Origin: Bacteroidales bacterium UBA6445
GTDB lineage: Bacteria > Bacteroidota > Bacteroidia > Bacteroidales > UBA932
Length of the DNA: 64,000 nt
Direction: 5' to 3'
Assembly: GCA_002439585.1 (NCBI GenBank)
Contig: DJOF01000008.1
Span: forward strand, 124,001 to 188,000
Shown here: positions 7,816-16,547 of the stretch, in pieces
How positions within the stretch are numbered: the stretch's first letter is position 1
How the letters are laid out: every line of letters starts with the position of its first letter
Notes under the pieces: model-generated
What the model was told of the DNA's origin: nothing
What the model saw: the letters and a program-made list of their open reading frames with translations, nothing else
Databases searched by the model: none
Position numbers and translations under genes: made by a program

Positions 7816-10482
7816 ATGGCAGATAGACGCAGGCCCGCAAGGGAAAAAGGCGGACGAAGAGACGGCAGACGCAATGGAGATAGGCAGGAACGCAGAGGTG
7901 GTTCTTTTAGAAGAGCAAGAGGATATGAAGAAAGGGGAGATAGACGTGCGGAAGAATTTGTAGAATATCCCCGATACACAGGAATAGTCCAGATGACCCG
8001 TGACGGATTTGTATTCGTAAGGGTTGAAGGTCAGGAAGACGACATATATGTAAGGGCAGGCAAGACTAAGGGTGCTCTCAACGGAGATGTAGTAAGAGTT
8101 GCAGTTACAAAGGAGAAATCCGAGACCCGCCGTATGGAGGGTTTTATCGAAGAGATAGAAGAACGCTCGCGTAAGCCGTTTGTCGGAATCCTGCATATTG
8201 TCGGGCCGAAAGCCTGGGTTATCATGCAAAGCCGTGTCATGCCGTATGATATAAGTATTGACATTACTGACGGTTTCGGGTCACCGCTTGTGCGCAGTAA
8301 CTCCAAGCTTCCGGAGACAGGCTATCTAAAGGAACTCGGGAAGGGACGTTATGCCGTCAATGGTGTTACAGAGACGGTGGACGGGCAGTCAAGAGAACTT
8401 GTTGCTACGACAGGGCTCAAGGTAGCTGCTATTGTGGATAGCTGGGATAGGGGAGAGCCCAATCCTAAAGGACATATAGTAGATGTCTTGGGAGAACCTG
8501 GAGAGAATGATACCGAGATGCATTCCATATTGGCCGAATACGCGTTGCCATACAGGTTTGAGCCTGAAGTGGAGAATGCGGCTGACGAAATCTCGGATAA
8601 GATAACAGCCGAGGATTTGAAAGGTCGCCGTGATTTCAGGAATGTACTTACTTTCACTATAGATCCTGAAGATGCCAAGGACTTTGACGATGCCCTTTCG
8701 TTCAGGAAGTTGGATAATGGCAATTATGAGGTAGGAGTACACATAGCAGATGTGTCTTATTATGTGCGTCCCGGCTCTGTTGTTGACAAAGAGGCTCAGG
8801 CAAGAGGTACATCCGTATATCTTGTAGACAGGACTGTTCCGATGCTTCCGGAGAAGCTTTCCAACAAGCTTTGCTCCCTGAGACCCAATGAAGACAAACT
8901 TACATTCTCAGCGGTTTTCGAGATAGCCCCTACGGCAAAAGTGACGGGCTATTGGTTCGGCAGGACTGCGATCCGCTCCGATTATCGTCTTGCCTATGAG
9001 ACTGCCCAGCAGATAATAGATAATGGAGATAAATCCATGGAAATGGATCTACGGGGTGGTACTGACGGTATCAATGCAGTCGTTGAGGATCCTGTACTCG
9101 AGGCCTCTCCTGAAGCGGCTGCTCGAAAGGAGGCTTCTGATGCCAAGAAAGCCAGAAGAGAGGAAGCTGCCATGGGGGCAGGAGTATATGAAGGCTGTAG
9201 GATTCCTGACAATATCAAAGAAGCTATTCTCATACTCAACGGTCTTGCCGCCAAGCTCCGCAAACGCAGGTTTGCACTCGGTGCTATCAGTTTCGAGAGA
9301 CCGGAGATGAAGGTTGAGGTAGATGAAGTCGGCCGTCCTGTAAGGGTATACCAGAAAATCTCCAAAGAGGCTAACTGGCTTATTGAGGAATTTATGCTCC
9401 TTGCCAATAAATCTGTGGCAGAGTTTATCGCTACTTGTGGCAAGATGGACGGAGTCGCCAAGAAGAAGGCCAAGACGTTTGTCTATCGTATCCATGACGA
9501 ACCGAATGGGGAGAAGATAGAAGGACTTCGGGAATTTGCCGGCAACTTCGGTTATAAATTTGACTCGTCAGAAGACGGCCGTGCCTTGGCAAAGGCCTTG
9601 AACGGGCTTTTGTCGGAAGCTAAGAACAAGCCGGAGTTTGGAGCAATAGAGATTCTTGCACTCAGATCAATGGCCAAGGCCTGCTATAGTACTGACAATA
9701 TAGGGCATTATGGCCTTGCATTCAAGTTCTACACCCATTTTACCTCACCTATCAGGCGATATCCCGATACGATGGTTCACCGTCTGCTCGCCATGTATCT
9801 TGACAATGCCGAGTCTCAGAGCAAAGACTATTATTCGGACCAGTGCAAGTATGCTTCGGAAAGAGAAGTTGTGGCCGCTGAGGCAGAGAGATCAAGCGTA
9901 AAGTACAAGCTTGTAGAATTCATGCAAGATAAGGTAGGCGGCCAGTTTGACGGTCATATTTCCGGTCTTACGGAATGGGGCATGTATGTGGAAGTTGAGC
10001 CTACCAAGATAGAAGGAATGGTGGCACTCAGAGACATTCATTCCGATTTCTTCGAATTCGACGAGGAACATTATCGGATACGGGGTAAGCGTACGGGTGT
10101 CATATACAATCTTGGCGACCCTGTGAAGATACGTGTAAAGGCTACAAATCTGGAACAGAAGCTCCTCGATTACGAACTTGTAGAGACCGGTCTTGAGGAT
10201 AGAGACCATGGAGATATTCCAGGACAGTATGAGTCCAGGCCATCCGTACCTGAGAGCCGTTCATTTGCATCTGGGCGAAAGAAAGAAGGCGGAGATGCAG
10301 GCGGAAGATTTTCATCCCGTAAAGGATTTGGTGGAGAAAAGCGTTTTTCAGAGGACTCAAAAGAAAGATCTCCGCGCGGGGGAAGCCGTGGGCGCTTTTC
10401 TAAGGGGCCGAGAGACGCATATCGCGGATCTAAGGACAGCCGCAGTCGGAATCCTGAAGAGAAAGGAGCTATAAAGGACTAG
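7816..10482 (+). CDS. rnr: ribonuclease R (RNB-family 3'-5' exoribonuclease)
   Basis: An 888-residue processive exoribonuclease that degrades structured RNA. Order of parts: an Arg/Gly-rich N-terminal tail (1-45), cold-shock domains (about 50-240), the RNB catalytic domain with TIDPEDAKDFDD (281-292; Asp residues bind metal) and the conserved FTSPIRRYPD segment near 648, an S1 domain (about 710-790) and an Arg/Ser/Gly-rich tail (about 800-888) suited to RNA binding. An Ala/Lys/Glu-rich segment of about 45 residues (around 415-458) inside the RNB domain looks like an insertion compared with usual family members. A strong hairpin terminator follows, so the gene is probably monocistronic. Confidence 0.96.
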   Translation: MADRRRPAREKGGRRDGRRNGDRQERRGGSFRRARGYEERGDRRAEEFVEYPRYTGIVQMTRDGFVFVRVEGQEDDIYVRAGKTKGALNGDVVRVAVTKEKSETRRMEGFIEEIEERSRKPFVGILHIVGPKAWVIMQSRVMPYDISIDITDGFGSPLVRSNSKLPETGYLKELGKGRYAVNGVTETVDGQSRELVATTGLKVAAIVDSWDRGEPNPKGHIVDVLGEPGENDTEMHSILAEYALPYRFEPEVENAADEISDKITAEDLKGRRDFRNVLTFTIDPEDAKDFDDALSFRKLDNGNYEVGVHIADVSYYVRPGSVVDKEAQARGTSVYLVDRTVPMLPEKLSNKLCSLRPNEDKLTFSAVFEIAPTAKVTGYWFGRTAIRSDYRLAYETAQQIIDNGDKSMEMDLRGGTDGINAVVEDPVLEASPEAAARKEASDAKKARREEAAMGAGVYEGCRIPDNIKEAILILNGLAAKLRKRRFALGAISFERPEMKVEVDEVGRPVRVYQKISKEANWLIEEFMLLANKSVAEFIATCGKMDGVAKKKAKTFVYRIHDEPNGEKIEGLREFAGNFGYKFDSSEDGRALAKALNGLLSEAKNKPEFGAIEILALRSMAKACYSTDNIGHYGLAFKFYTHFTSPIRRYPDTMVHRLLAMYLDNAESQSKDYYSDQCKYASEREVVAAEAERSSVKYKLVEFMQDKVGGQFDGHISGLTEWGMYVEVEPTKIEGMVALRDIHSDFFEFDEEHYRIRGKRTGVIYNLGDPVKIRVKATNLEQKLLDYELVETGLEDRDHGDIPGQYESRPSVPESRSFASGRKKEGGDAGGRFSSRKGFGGEKRFSEDSKERSPRGGSRGRFSKGPRDAYRGSKDSRSRNPEEKGAIKD

Positions 10483-10505
10483 AGATGATCTGGCCGAGCG
10501 ACAGA

Positions 10506-10549
10506 AAAGCACTTAAAATCATAATCGGAATTATGGTTTTAAGTGCTTT
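10506..10549 (+). terminator. hairpin terminator after rnr
   Basis: AAAGCACTTAAAA (10506-10518) pairs with TTTTAAGTGCTTT (10537-10549). The inner bases CATAAT and ATTATG extend the stem. The flanking A and T runs make it a candidate bidirectional terminator between rnr and the minus-strand tRNA-Arg gene. Confidence 0.75.
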
Positions 10550-10607
10550 AAAGTGTTGATTTTCAGTGTAAAATACCGAATCTCAATTCGTAAAGAATTC
10601 TACAATG

Positions 10608-10681
10608 TGATCCGGTTGGGATTCGAACCCAAGACCCACAGCTTAGAAGGCTGTTGCTCTATCCAGCTGAGCTACCGGACC
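10608..10681 (-). tRNA. tRNA-Arg (anticodon TCT)
   Basis: A 74-base cloverleaf on the minus strand. The acceptor stem GGTCCGG pairs with CCGGATC (one G-U pair), with discriminator A. The D arm is GCTC/GAGC, the anticodon loop CTTCTAA gives TCT (reads AGA), and the T loop is TTCGAAT. No encoded CCA. Confidence 0.95.
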
Positions 10682-10729
10682 AATCCTATTCTTTCTGTCT
10701 TTTGACAAGAGAACACAAAATTAGTCTGT

Positions 10730-10783
10730 TTTTCCGGTAAATCCAAATTTTGTTTTCCAGTAAATCCAAAATCCAAATTTTGG
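10730..10783. repeat. short nested direct repeats downstream of a minus-strand gene
   Basis: TTTTCC(G/A)GTAAATCCAAA occurs at 10730-10747 and 10753-10770. ATCCAAATTTTG occurs at 10741-10752 and 10771-10782. CCAAAAT/ATTTTGG (10766-10772 and 10777-10783) can form a small stem. The AT-rich duplicated block lies just beyond the 3' end of the gene at 10816 and lacks the T run of a normal terminator. Confidence 0.5.
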
Positions 10784-10815
10784 TACTTTAATACCAATAA
10801 ATTTTCCACCAACTC

Positions 10816-11307
10816 CTAAAGAATTTTCCTTAAAGAAGCAGCCATAGCTTGAGCTTCGTTTTCTCCGAATCCTTTTCTGTTCTGGAAAATGTAAAGAGCT
10901 GCGCCGACTCCTGCCGTTAGAGTGAGACCGATTGCCGTCCATACATTCCTGTCGGCGATGAAGTTTTTCAGTAGCCAGAAAGCAAGAATTACCAGGAATG
11001 CATAAAGAACATCAGCCATACGCCCTGCCTTGCTCCCGGATTTCACAAGAATCTTGTAGGAAAAAGTGCCAGAAGACCCTTCACCTTTCCCCATTTCGTC
11101 TTCGTAAATATCGACAAGTACATATCTAGTCCTGAGAAAATCCGAATAATCTGCCACAATGCGTCCGAATCCAAGAGAATGAAGTCTCTTCCCATAAATC
11201 GGATGCAACAGGGAATAGACATTTTTTGCGAAGTCTTCCGCTTTGAGTGTTGATTCCACCGTTAGATTGACGATGGTGCGCAGATCCACGCTGGTATCCA
11301 ATTCCAT
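10816..11307 (-). CDS. hypothetical protein with C-terminal two-helix membrane hairpin
   Basis: A 163-residue protein I do not recognise. Residues 1-98 are soluble and mixed in character, with a Gly/Ser-rich loop (EMGKGEGSSGTF) near 74-82. Two hydrophobic segments follow at about 101-115 and 123-142, then a charged tail (KGFGENEAQ). No signal peptide is visible, so the large N-terminal part is probably cytoplasmic. It is transcribed alone, between tRNA-Arg and the divergently read PPC-domain gene. Coding looks real because codon use and composition match neighbours and no competing frame exists, but function is unknown. Confidence 0.65.
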   Translation of the reverse strand: MELDTSVDLRTIVNLTVESTLKAEDFAKNVYSLLHPIYGKRLHSLGFGRIVADYSDFLRTRYVLVDIYEDEMGKGEGSSGTFSYKILVKSGSKAGRMADVLYAFLVILAFWLLKNFIADRNVWTAIGLTLTAGVGAALYIFQNRKGFGENEAQAMAASLRKIL

Positions 11308-11431
11308 AATTTCAGAGAGTGCCTGTACGGTCTGTACGGGATTTGATTAAATTTGTGTCCGAAAACAAGATCTTAGCCGATGCCGGAAAGCCCGGACTCA
11401 TTTGCGATGATCCTTACAAATTTAATTAACA

Positions 11432-11854
11432 ATGTACGAATATAAAAAAGCGGAAGGAAAATATTTCCTCAGTATAGCCAATCATTGTGAGATATCTGAG
11501 GCCTTGGCTGCATTCTGCAAAGAGATGAATATCATGTCAGGAGAGATCTATGGTCTTGGAGCTGTGAACAAGGTTGTTCTTCGCTTCCTCAATCCTGCTA
11601 CAAAGAAATATGAAGACCTCGTTTTCAACGAACAGATGGAAATGTCGAATCTTACGGGGAATATTTCGCGCAAGGACGGAGAGGTCTATCTGCATCTTCA
11701 TGCGACTTTCGGACGTAGTGACTGCTCTGCCATAGCAGGACATCTGTTTACGGCAGTTATCAGTGGTGCATGCGAGCTTGTTCTAATACCCTCAGAAGCG
11801 GAGATAGGTAGGAAATTCGACGAAGAGACGGGGCTGAATCTGTATTCATTCTGA
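11432..11854 (+). CDS. PPC/DUF296-domain protein
   Basis: A 140-residue protein consisting entirely of a PPC (DUF296) domain, a trimeric fold shared by plant AT-hook proteins and stand-alone bacterial proteins of unknown role. Visible features are the start YKKAEGKYFLSIANH, the IYGLGAVNKV segment, and the core LHLHATFGRSDCSAIAGHL (about 86-104), whose His residues resemble the metal or ligand site of the family. The bacterial function is not established, and DNA binding should not be assumed because AT hooks are absent. It converges with the minus-strand ATP-grasp-like gene. Confidence 0.82.
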   Translation: MYEYKKAEGKYFLSIANHCEISEALAAFCKEMNIMSGEIYGLGAVNKVVLRFLNPATKKYEDLVFNEQMEMSNLTGNISRKDGEVYLHLHATFGRSDCSAIAGHLFTAVISGACELVLIPSEAEIGRKFDEETGLNLYSF

Positions 11855-11892
11855 CAAGTCGGAGATGAGGCCTGTTTCAGAGAGCATTATTG

Positions 11893-12984
11893 TCATTCGT
11901 TCCTGTTGTTCGCCTTTCCTTGGAATATAGCTATAGCGTAGTTGCTGCTACTTGTGACATTGGTAAGGTGGTAGATCGCTCGGTCTGTTGCACTCTTTAA
12001 GGCTTTTGGGTCAGGAGAATATTCCACTTGCATGATGGGGTATGCCGCATTTGATACACGCAGGCAGGACAGCAATCCTTGATCGGTAGCTGAAGCCCCT
12101 TGAGGTATATCTCCTGTCATGATCCTATCATAAACCTTTCTTGCGAGTAGCCCCATTGTCATCCGCACATTGATCTCCACGCATGGTTGTACACGGTAAC
12201 CGTCCCCGTCATCGTATACGAACATATCAACCCCGGTATATCCGGTATAATGTCCGCAAAATCTCATCTTCAGGAAACAAGTCAAGCAATCCCTTATATC
12301 CTCAAGAAGACCGTTCGGAAAATATGATGACAAAATAGACGCAATTGCGTGATCCGGTGCAAGCAAATTGGACTTATATGTCGCATTGTCAGTAAAAAAC
12401 AGAGAATAGCCTTCGAACGATACGTCCTTTCCAATATGGAAAAGCATGGCGAAATCTTGAATCACGCGGTGGCGTCTTTCGACCATGACGTAGCCTTGCC
12501 GTGTTATTGTCCTTTTGCACCAGCCTGCATCTTGCACTGAAAACTCACAGTCGCGAAGCCATCTCAATCCCTTTCCGCTTCCGGATAAGGGAGCTTTGGC
12601 AACGGCATTATGCCATTTCTTCAGAATGTCCGCAATTGCGCTCAAATCGTGTGCTACTATAATATCAACTCTCTCTATATAAGGACTTTGGATGTGGTTA
12701 TGGATGTATTCGTTAGCCTCCAGGGCAACCTTTCTGTGAGATAGTTCCCGTATCTGCGCGATCTCTCGAGATGAAGGCAGTTCCTCATCTGGTATCCCCT
12801 TTAGAGAAAGTCGTTTTCTTATATAAGGATTCCAACCCCAGGGGGTTATTCTTTTTTCCTTATCTGCAATCCATTCCATGATCGCGGCGCAGTCTTGACC
12901 GAACTTTAGTGCGGACAAGGGAGGGACATAGTTAGAATCCCCGTTGGCTAAGCAAAGGTCATGCTCTGGATTAAACAGCAACAT
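11893..12984 (-). CDS. uncharacterised ATP-grasp-like protein
   Basis: A 363-residue protein from the chosen start MLLFNPEHD at 12984. An in-frame ATG at 12999 is equally possible, and frames open further upstream only shadow the Sel1 gene. The N-terminus has NPEHDLCLANGDSNYVPP, a conserved-looking signature I cannot name. Residues 130-139 (KAPLSGSGKG) look like the ATP-binding glycine loop of an ATP-grasp fold. Residues 270-274 (EINVR) resemble the metal-binding Glu-x-Asn motif of that superfamily. Such enzymes join a carboxylate to an amine or thiol. The substrate is unknown. Its start overlaps the end of the Sel1-repeat gene by 14 bases, which implies translational coupling. Confidence 0.72.
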   Translation of the reverse strand: MLLFNPEHDLCLANGDSNYVPPLSALKFGQDCAAIMEWIADKEKRITPWGWNPYIRKRLSLKGIPDEELPSSREIAQIRELSHRKVALEANEYIHNHIQSPYIERVDIIVAHDLSAIADILKKWHNAVAKAPLSGSGKGLRWLRDCEFSVQDAGWCKRTITRQGYVMVERRHRVIQDFAMLFHIGKDVSFEGYSLFFTDNATYKSNLLAPDHAIASILSSYFPNGLLEDIRDCLTCFLKMRFCGHYTGYTGVDMFVYDDGDGYRVQPCVEINVRMTMGLLARKVYDRIMTGDIPQGASATDQGLLSCLRVSNAAYPIMQVEYSPDPKALKSATDRAIYHLTNVTSSSNYAIAIFQGKANNRNE

Positions 12985-13789
12985 TGCTCGATGCTCCATC
13001 GCTGTTGAAAGAGCAGAAATGTTGCTTTGCCTCTGAAAAGCTCTCTTCAGCATCTGCTTCGGCCTCTGTTCTAAGACTCTGCTTATCAGGCGTGAGGTAA
13101 GAGTCTGCCATACTTCTGTTTCTCTCAGACACTTTCTTGAAATAGCATAATGCTTCTGCTGGGTCCTTTCTGACACCCTTGCCCCAATAGTAGCACTTGC
13201 CGAGTTCAAATAGGCAGCGGCAGTCTGCCTGACCGTCTTTCCATATTTCAATAGCTTTTGCAGGATCTTTCACGTAGCCGGCTACCCCGTACATGTATGC
13301 TAGTCCGATCCAGTAATAACTTCCCTGTTCTTTGTCGTCATATGCCTTGCGGAAGCATTCGTATGCGTTGTTGTCATCTGGCGATACACCACGTCCGGAA
13401 ATATAACACTCACCGAGCAGTCTCATGCAGTTTGGGTCGCCATGCTCTGCTCCGGCTTTGAACCATCTGGCGGCTTGCTTGTAGTCTGTCTCAATGCCGA
13501 GCCCGTAGAAATTAGCCTTGCCGAGTATCCTCATGGCTTTTGTCAGTCCGTTTGATGCTGTTCTCTCACACCACAGGTATGCTTCATGGAATCTTCGCGC
13601 TTTCTTGTATGCTACATATATATTCCAAGCAGCCTCTGCCTTGGAGGCTGGTTCGGTCTCCTGTTCGTAAGCCATCTTGAAGAAATGGACGGCCAACTCA
13701 TTCTGTCCCTTGGCAGTCGCGTCCCAGGCCATGGCAAGATATGATCTCTTTACCGGCAGACGCGTCAGCATTTTGTGTAAGATAGACAT
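12971..13789 (-). CDS. Sel1-like (TPR-type) repeat protein
   Basis: A 272-residue protein made mostly of Sel1-like repeats, helical hairpins used as protein-interaction scaffolds. About four repeats are visible between residues 88 and 225, each with the pattern LGxxYxxGxGV/I...D...A..WFKKA (for example the copies at LGKANFYGLGI, LGECYISGRGV, IGLAYMYGVAG, LGKCYYWGKGV). No signal peptide is seen, so it is probably cytoplasmic. The last 45 residues are acidic and Ser-rich. It overlaps the following ATP-grasp-like gene, so the two products may act together, which is inference. Confidence 0.85.
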   Translation of the reverse strand: MSILHKMLTRLPVKRSYLAMAWDATAKGQNELAVHFFKMAYEQETEPASKAEAAWNIYVAYKKARRFHEAYLWCERTASNGLTKAMRILGKANFYGLGIETDYKQAARWFKAGAEHGDPNCMRLLGECYISGRGVSPDDNNAYECFRKAYDDKEQGSYYWIGLAYMYGVAGYVKDPAKAIEIWKDGQADCRCLFELGKCYYWGKGVRKDPAEALCYFKKVSERNRSMADSYLTPDKQSLRTEAEADAEESFSEAKQHFCSFNSDGASSNVAV

Positions 13790-13865
13790 TGCAGACTTCT
13801 AGTTTTTGTGGTTCTATAATCGCTATAGGAGGCAATGCAATAATATACTTTCCGCCTTCGCACTA

Positions 13866-13898
13866 CAAATATAGCGTAAGTCGAGCGCAATATTGCAA
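13866..13898 (-). promoter_or_regulatory. possible promoter for the Sel1/ATP-grasp pair
   Basis: On the minus strand TATATTTG (13873 to 13866) fits the -7 consensus, with TTG (13898-13896) 22 bases upstream. It lies 76 bases before the start at 13789. The spacing is at the upper limit, so support is moderate. Confidence 0.4.
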
Positions 13899-14005
13899 CC
13901 TTGCTCTAAATATTGCTGAGGTGCATCCTATATTTGGTAAAGCCTAATATGGCAAAAAGCGAGGGCAAACACAGGCTTGCATCGTCACAGGCTGGGCAAT
14001 TTTGC

Positions 14006-14013
14006 TAACTTTG
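14006..14013 (+). promoter_or_regulatory. -7 promoter box for the PfkB-dxs operon
   Basis: TAACTTTG lies 19 bases before the start codon at 14033. No TTG sits at the ideal distance upstream, so only the -7 element is supported. Confidence 0.5.
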
Positions 14014-14032
14014 CACAAAAAACAGAGCCAAC

Positions 14033-15049
14033 ATGAAGATGAAATCCATTTTAGGCATTGGAAATGCCTTGACAGACATACTTGCAGTTCTCCCAGATGA
14101 TACCTTTCTTAGGCAATATCATCTGCCAAAGGGAAGCATGCAGTTTGTCGATATGGAGACCGGCAACAAGATTTTCGAGAGCCTTAAGCCGTATGGGCTG
14201 CATTATGTCGCTGGCGGGTCTGCCGCAAACACGATTACCTGCACAGCTATTTTCGGTATGCCGTCTGCTTTTATAGGCAAGGTTGGAGAAGACGAACTTG
14301 GACATCTTTTCAAAAGCGATGAGGAACAGTATGGGGTTAGGACTCTTCTTCTAAAAGGCAAGAATCCCTCAGGTCGTTCAATGGTTCTTGTCTCTGGTGC
14401 CAATTCCGAGCGTACCTTTGCCAACTATATGGGAGCTGCCTTGGAGATGGTTCCAGAGGACCTTAAGCCGGAGTATTTCACTGGATACGACTATTTCCAT
14501 ATAGAGGGCTATCTTGTCCAGAACCAGCAGTTGATACGGACTGCAGTTGAGATGGCGTACAATGCAGGATGCATCATATCGCTTGATATGGCTTCATACA
14601 ATGTAGTTGAGTCAAACGAAGCTTTCCTTCACGACATAGTGGACAAATACGTGGATATAGTCTTCGCCAATGAGTCAGAGGCGCGAGCATTTACCAAGAT
14701 GGCTCCGAAAGAGGCATTAGACGAGATTGCTAGGCATTGCAGTATAGCTGTAGTGAAAGTAGGGAAGGACGGATCGATGGTACGTAAAGGGGATGAGTAC
14801 CATTATATAGAGGCATGGCCGGCTGATACAATCGATGCTACCGGTGCGGGAGATACGTATGCAGCAGGTTTCCTTTACGGCCATTCCTTAGGTTTGCCAT
14901 TAAGAACGTGCGGGGAGATCGGCTCTGTCATAGCTGCCAAAGTGGTTGAGGTGATAGGCACGAAGATTGATATCCCGAGGTGGAAAGCCGCGAAAAGTGA
15001 GATTAGAGATCTGATATCCAAGTCATCAGCGGCAAATCCGACAAAATAA
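14033..15049 (+). CDS. PfkB-family sugar/nucleoside kinase (adenosine kinase-like)
   Basis: A 338-residue ribokinase-fold (PfkB) kinase that phosphorylates a sugar or nucleoside hydroxyl with ATP. The first PfkB signature region with AGGSAANT (60-67) is present, and so is the second, DATGAGD (268-274), which forms the anion hole and supplies Asp274 as catalytic base. The N-terminal SILGIGNALTDILA and the overall sequence resemble the adenosine kinase subgroup common in Bacteroidota, but substrate assignment from sequence alone is uncertain. It is first in an operon; its stop codon overlaps the next start (TAATG). Confidence 0.9.
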   Translation: MKMKSILGIGNALTDILAVLPDDTFLRQYHLPKGSMQFVDMETGNKIFESLKPYGLHYVAGGSAANTITCTAIFGMPSAFIGKVGEDELGHLFKSDEEQYGVRTLLLKGKNPSGRSMVLVSGANSERTFANYMGAALEMVPEDLKPEYFTGYDYFHIEGYLVQNQQLIRTAVEMAYNAGCIISLDMASYNVVESNEAFLHDIVDKYVDIVFANESEARAFTKMAPKEALDEIARHCSIAVVKVGKDGSMVRKGDEYHYIEAWPADTIDATGAGDTYAAGFLYGHSLGLPLRTCGEIGSVIAAKVVEVIGTKIDIPRWKAAKSEIRDLISKSSAANPTK

Positions 15050-15573
15050 TGTTAGACTTTATAAAGGATTATTTCCGAAAACGTGCAATAAGGAGTCGCA
15101 AAAGCGATCTCCCGACATCGTTAATGCCAGAATCAGACATTCATTCCGCGTTGGTTCTACTGGATCTGTCTGAGGATGGAGTTTTGTCATGCAAGGAGAG
15201 AGTGCAGTCATTTTGCGACAAGAGAAGGATTCATGTAGATTTCATTTTTGTGGACACTGGAAGAGCAGACACAGAATCGGATATGGCGTGCATTACCAAG
15301 AAAGATGTTAACTGGTACGGAAGACCATCGGCACGGAAGGCAGATACGCTATGCTCTTTGACTACGGATCTTTTCCTTTCTCTTGTGAATATTCGTGAAT
15401 TTGCAGTAGACTATATTGCCAATTGCTCACGTGCTGGTTTCAAGGTTGGGCGCAGTCAGGTTATGTACAAGCCATTTGACTTGGTCGTAGAGGATGCACC
15501 TGGAGTTCCACAGACACAGATAGCTGCATTTGAAGCCATAATACGAATGATATCTACAATCCGTAAACAATAA
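15049..15573 (+). CDS. conserved hypothetical protein (possibly DUF6913)
   Basis: A 174-residue soluble protein without clear catalytic motifs. It has a basic N-terminus (FRKRAIRSRKSD), a hydrophobic core segment HSALVLLDLS, and a second block resembling an alpha/beta fold (DLFLSLVNIREFAVDYIANCSRAGFKVG is the most conserved-looking part). Length, tone and position resemble a Bacteroidota-restricted family that I believe is named DUF6913, but I cannot verify this. It overlaps the upstream kinase gene by one base and ends two bases before the DUF368 gene, so it is firmly within the operon. Confidence 0.65.
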   Translation: MLDFIKDYFRKRAIRSRKSDLPTSLMPESDIHSALVLLDLSEDGVLSCKERVQSFCDKRRIHVDFIFVDTGRADTESDMACITKKDVNWYGRPSARKADTLCSLTTDLFLSLVNIREFAVDYIANCSRAGFKVGRSQVMYKPFDLVVEDAPGVPQTQIAAFEAIIRMISTIRKQ

Positions 15574-15575
15574 CA

Positions 15576-16520
15576 ATGAATAGATTTACAGAGAATTTTC
15601 TCGTTCTCCTGAAGGGAGCCGGGATGGGGGCAGCAGATGTTGTTCCCGGAGTATCGGGAGGCACCATAGCCCTGATGACAGGAATCTACAGTAAGATCAT
15701 AGATTCCATAAACTCTCTTTCCAAGCCGTCTTCATGGAAAATTTTCTTCAAAGGGCGATTTCGCGAGTTCTGGAAAAAGGTCAACGGCAGTTTTCTCTTT
15801 TCCCTACTTCTCGGTATATTGATCAGCGTATTTTGTCTTGCGCACTTGATGGGATATGTCCGCACGTATTATCCTGTGCAGACATGGGCTTTCTTTTGCG
15901 GCCTTATAGTGGCATCATCAGTGTTGATGATCTCAAATACAAAAGAGTGGACGCTGAAAGATGTGCTTTATACCCTTCTCGGCACTGTGGCCGGGGTTAC
16001 CATCTGTCTGATGACTCCGGGACAGACCCCAGACGATATATGGTTCATATTTATTTGCGGTGCTATTGCAATATGCATGATGATATTGCCAGGAATCTCG
16101 GGAAGTTTCGTGCTTCTTCTTCTTGGGAAATATGATTTCATAATGCAGGCGGTGCGCGATGTCAATGTGCCGATCCTAGTAGTCTTCGCTTGCGGTTGCA
16201 TAGTGGGTATCATTTTGTTTGCCAGAGCATTGAGGTGGCTTCTTGATAGATGGGAAAGACATACTATGCTGGTTATGCTCGGATTTGTGATTGGTTCCCT
16301 TGTCAAGATATGGCCTTGGAACGACATGCTTACAGTCGCGAAGGCCCAGTTTATGCGAAGTGGCTTTCTCGATGAAGCTGCGTCTGCAGCTGCAGAAATT
16401 ACAATGGCTTCAGGAGCAGATGTCGTTGACTTGCAGATACCTGGAGCCATACTCTGGGCTCTCATCGGTATAGCTCTTGTGGTATCACTTGAATATCTCG
16501 GCCGCCAATTGGCAAAATAG
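15576..16520 (+). CDS. DUF368 membrane protein, undecaprenyl-phosphate translocase family (PopT-like)
   Basis: A 314-residue polytopic membrane protein of the DUF368 family, members of which have been shown to move undecaprenyl phosphate, the lipid carrier for cell-wall and surface glycans, back across the cytoplasmic membrane. The two related half-motifs are visible: ADVVPGVSGGTIALMTG near residues 20-36 and LPGISGSFVLLLLGKY near 171-186, with about eight hydrophobic helices. It lies 27 bases upstream of dxs, the entry enzyme of the isoprenoid pathway that makes the undecaprenyl chain, so the operon groups lipid-carrier synthesis with recycling. Confidence 0.9.
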   Translation: MNRFTENFLVLLKGAGMGAADVVPGVSGGTIALMTGIYSKIIDSINSLSKPSSWKIFFKGRFREFWKKVNGSFLFSLLLGILISVFCLAHLMGYVRTYYPVQTWAFFCGLIVASSVLMISNTKEWTLKDVLYTLLGTVAGVTICLMTPGQTPDDIWFIFICGAIAICMMILPGISGSFVLLLLGKYDFIMQAVRDVNVPILVVFACGCIVGIILFARALRWLLDRWERHTMLVMLGFVIGSLVKIWPWNDMLTVAKAQFMRSGFLDEAASAAAEITMASGADVVDLQIPGAILWALIGIALVVSLEYLGRQLAK

Positions 16521-16547
16521 TACCTGTCATCTTATATACGCATCTAC

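Noticed and set aside
13000..13251. Upstream extension of the ATP-grasp-like frame by about 85 codons
   Set aside because: It lies wholly within the Sel1-repeat gene in another frame, and its residues show no conserved character; the start at 12984 or 12999 is adequate.
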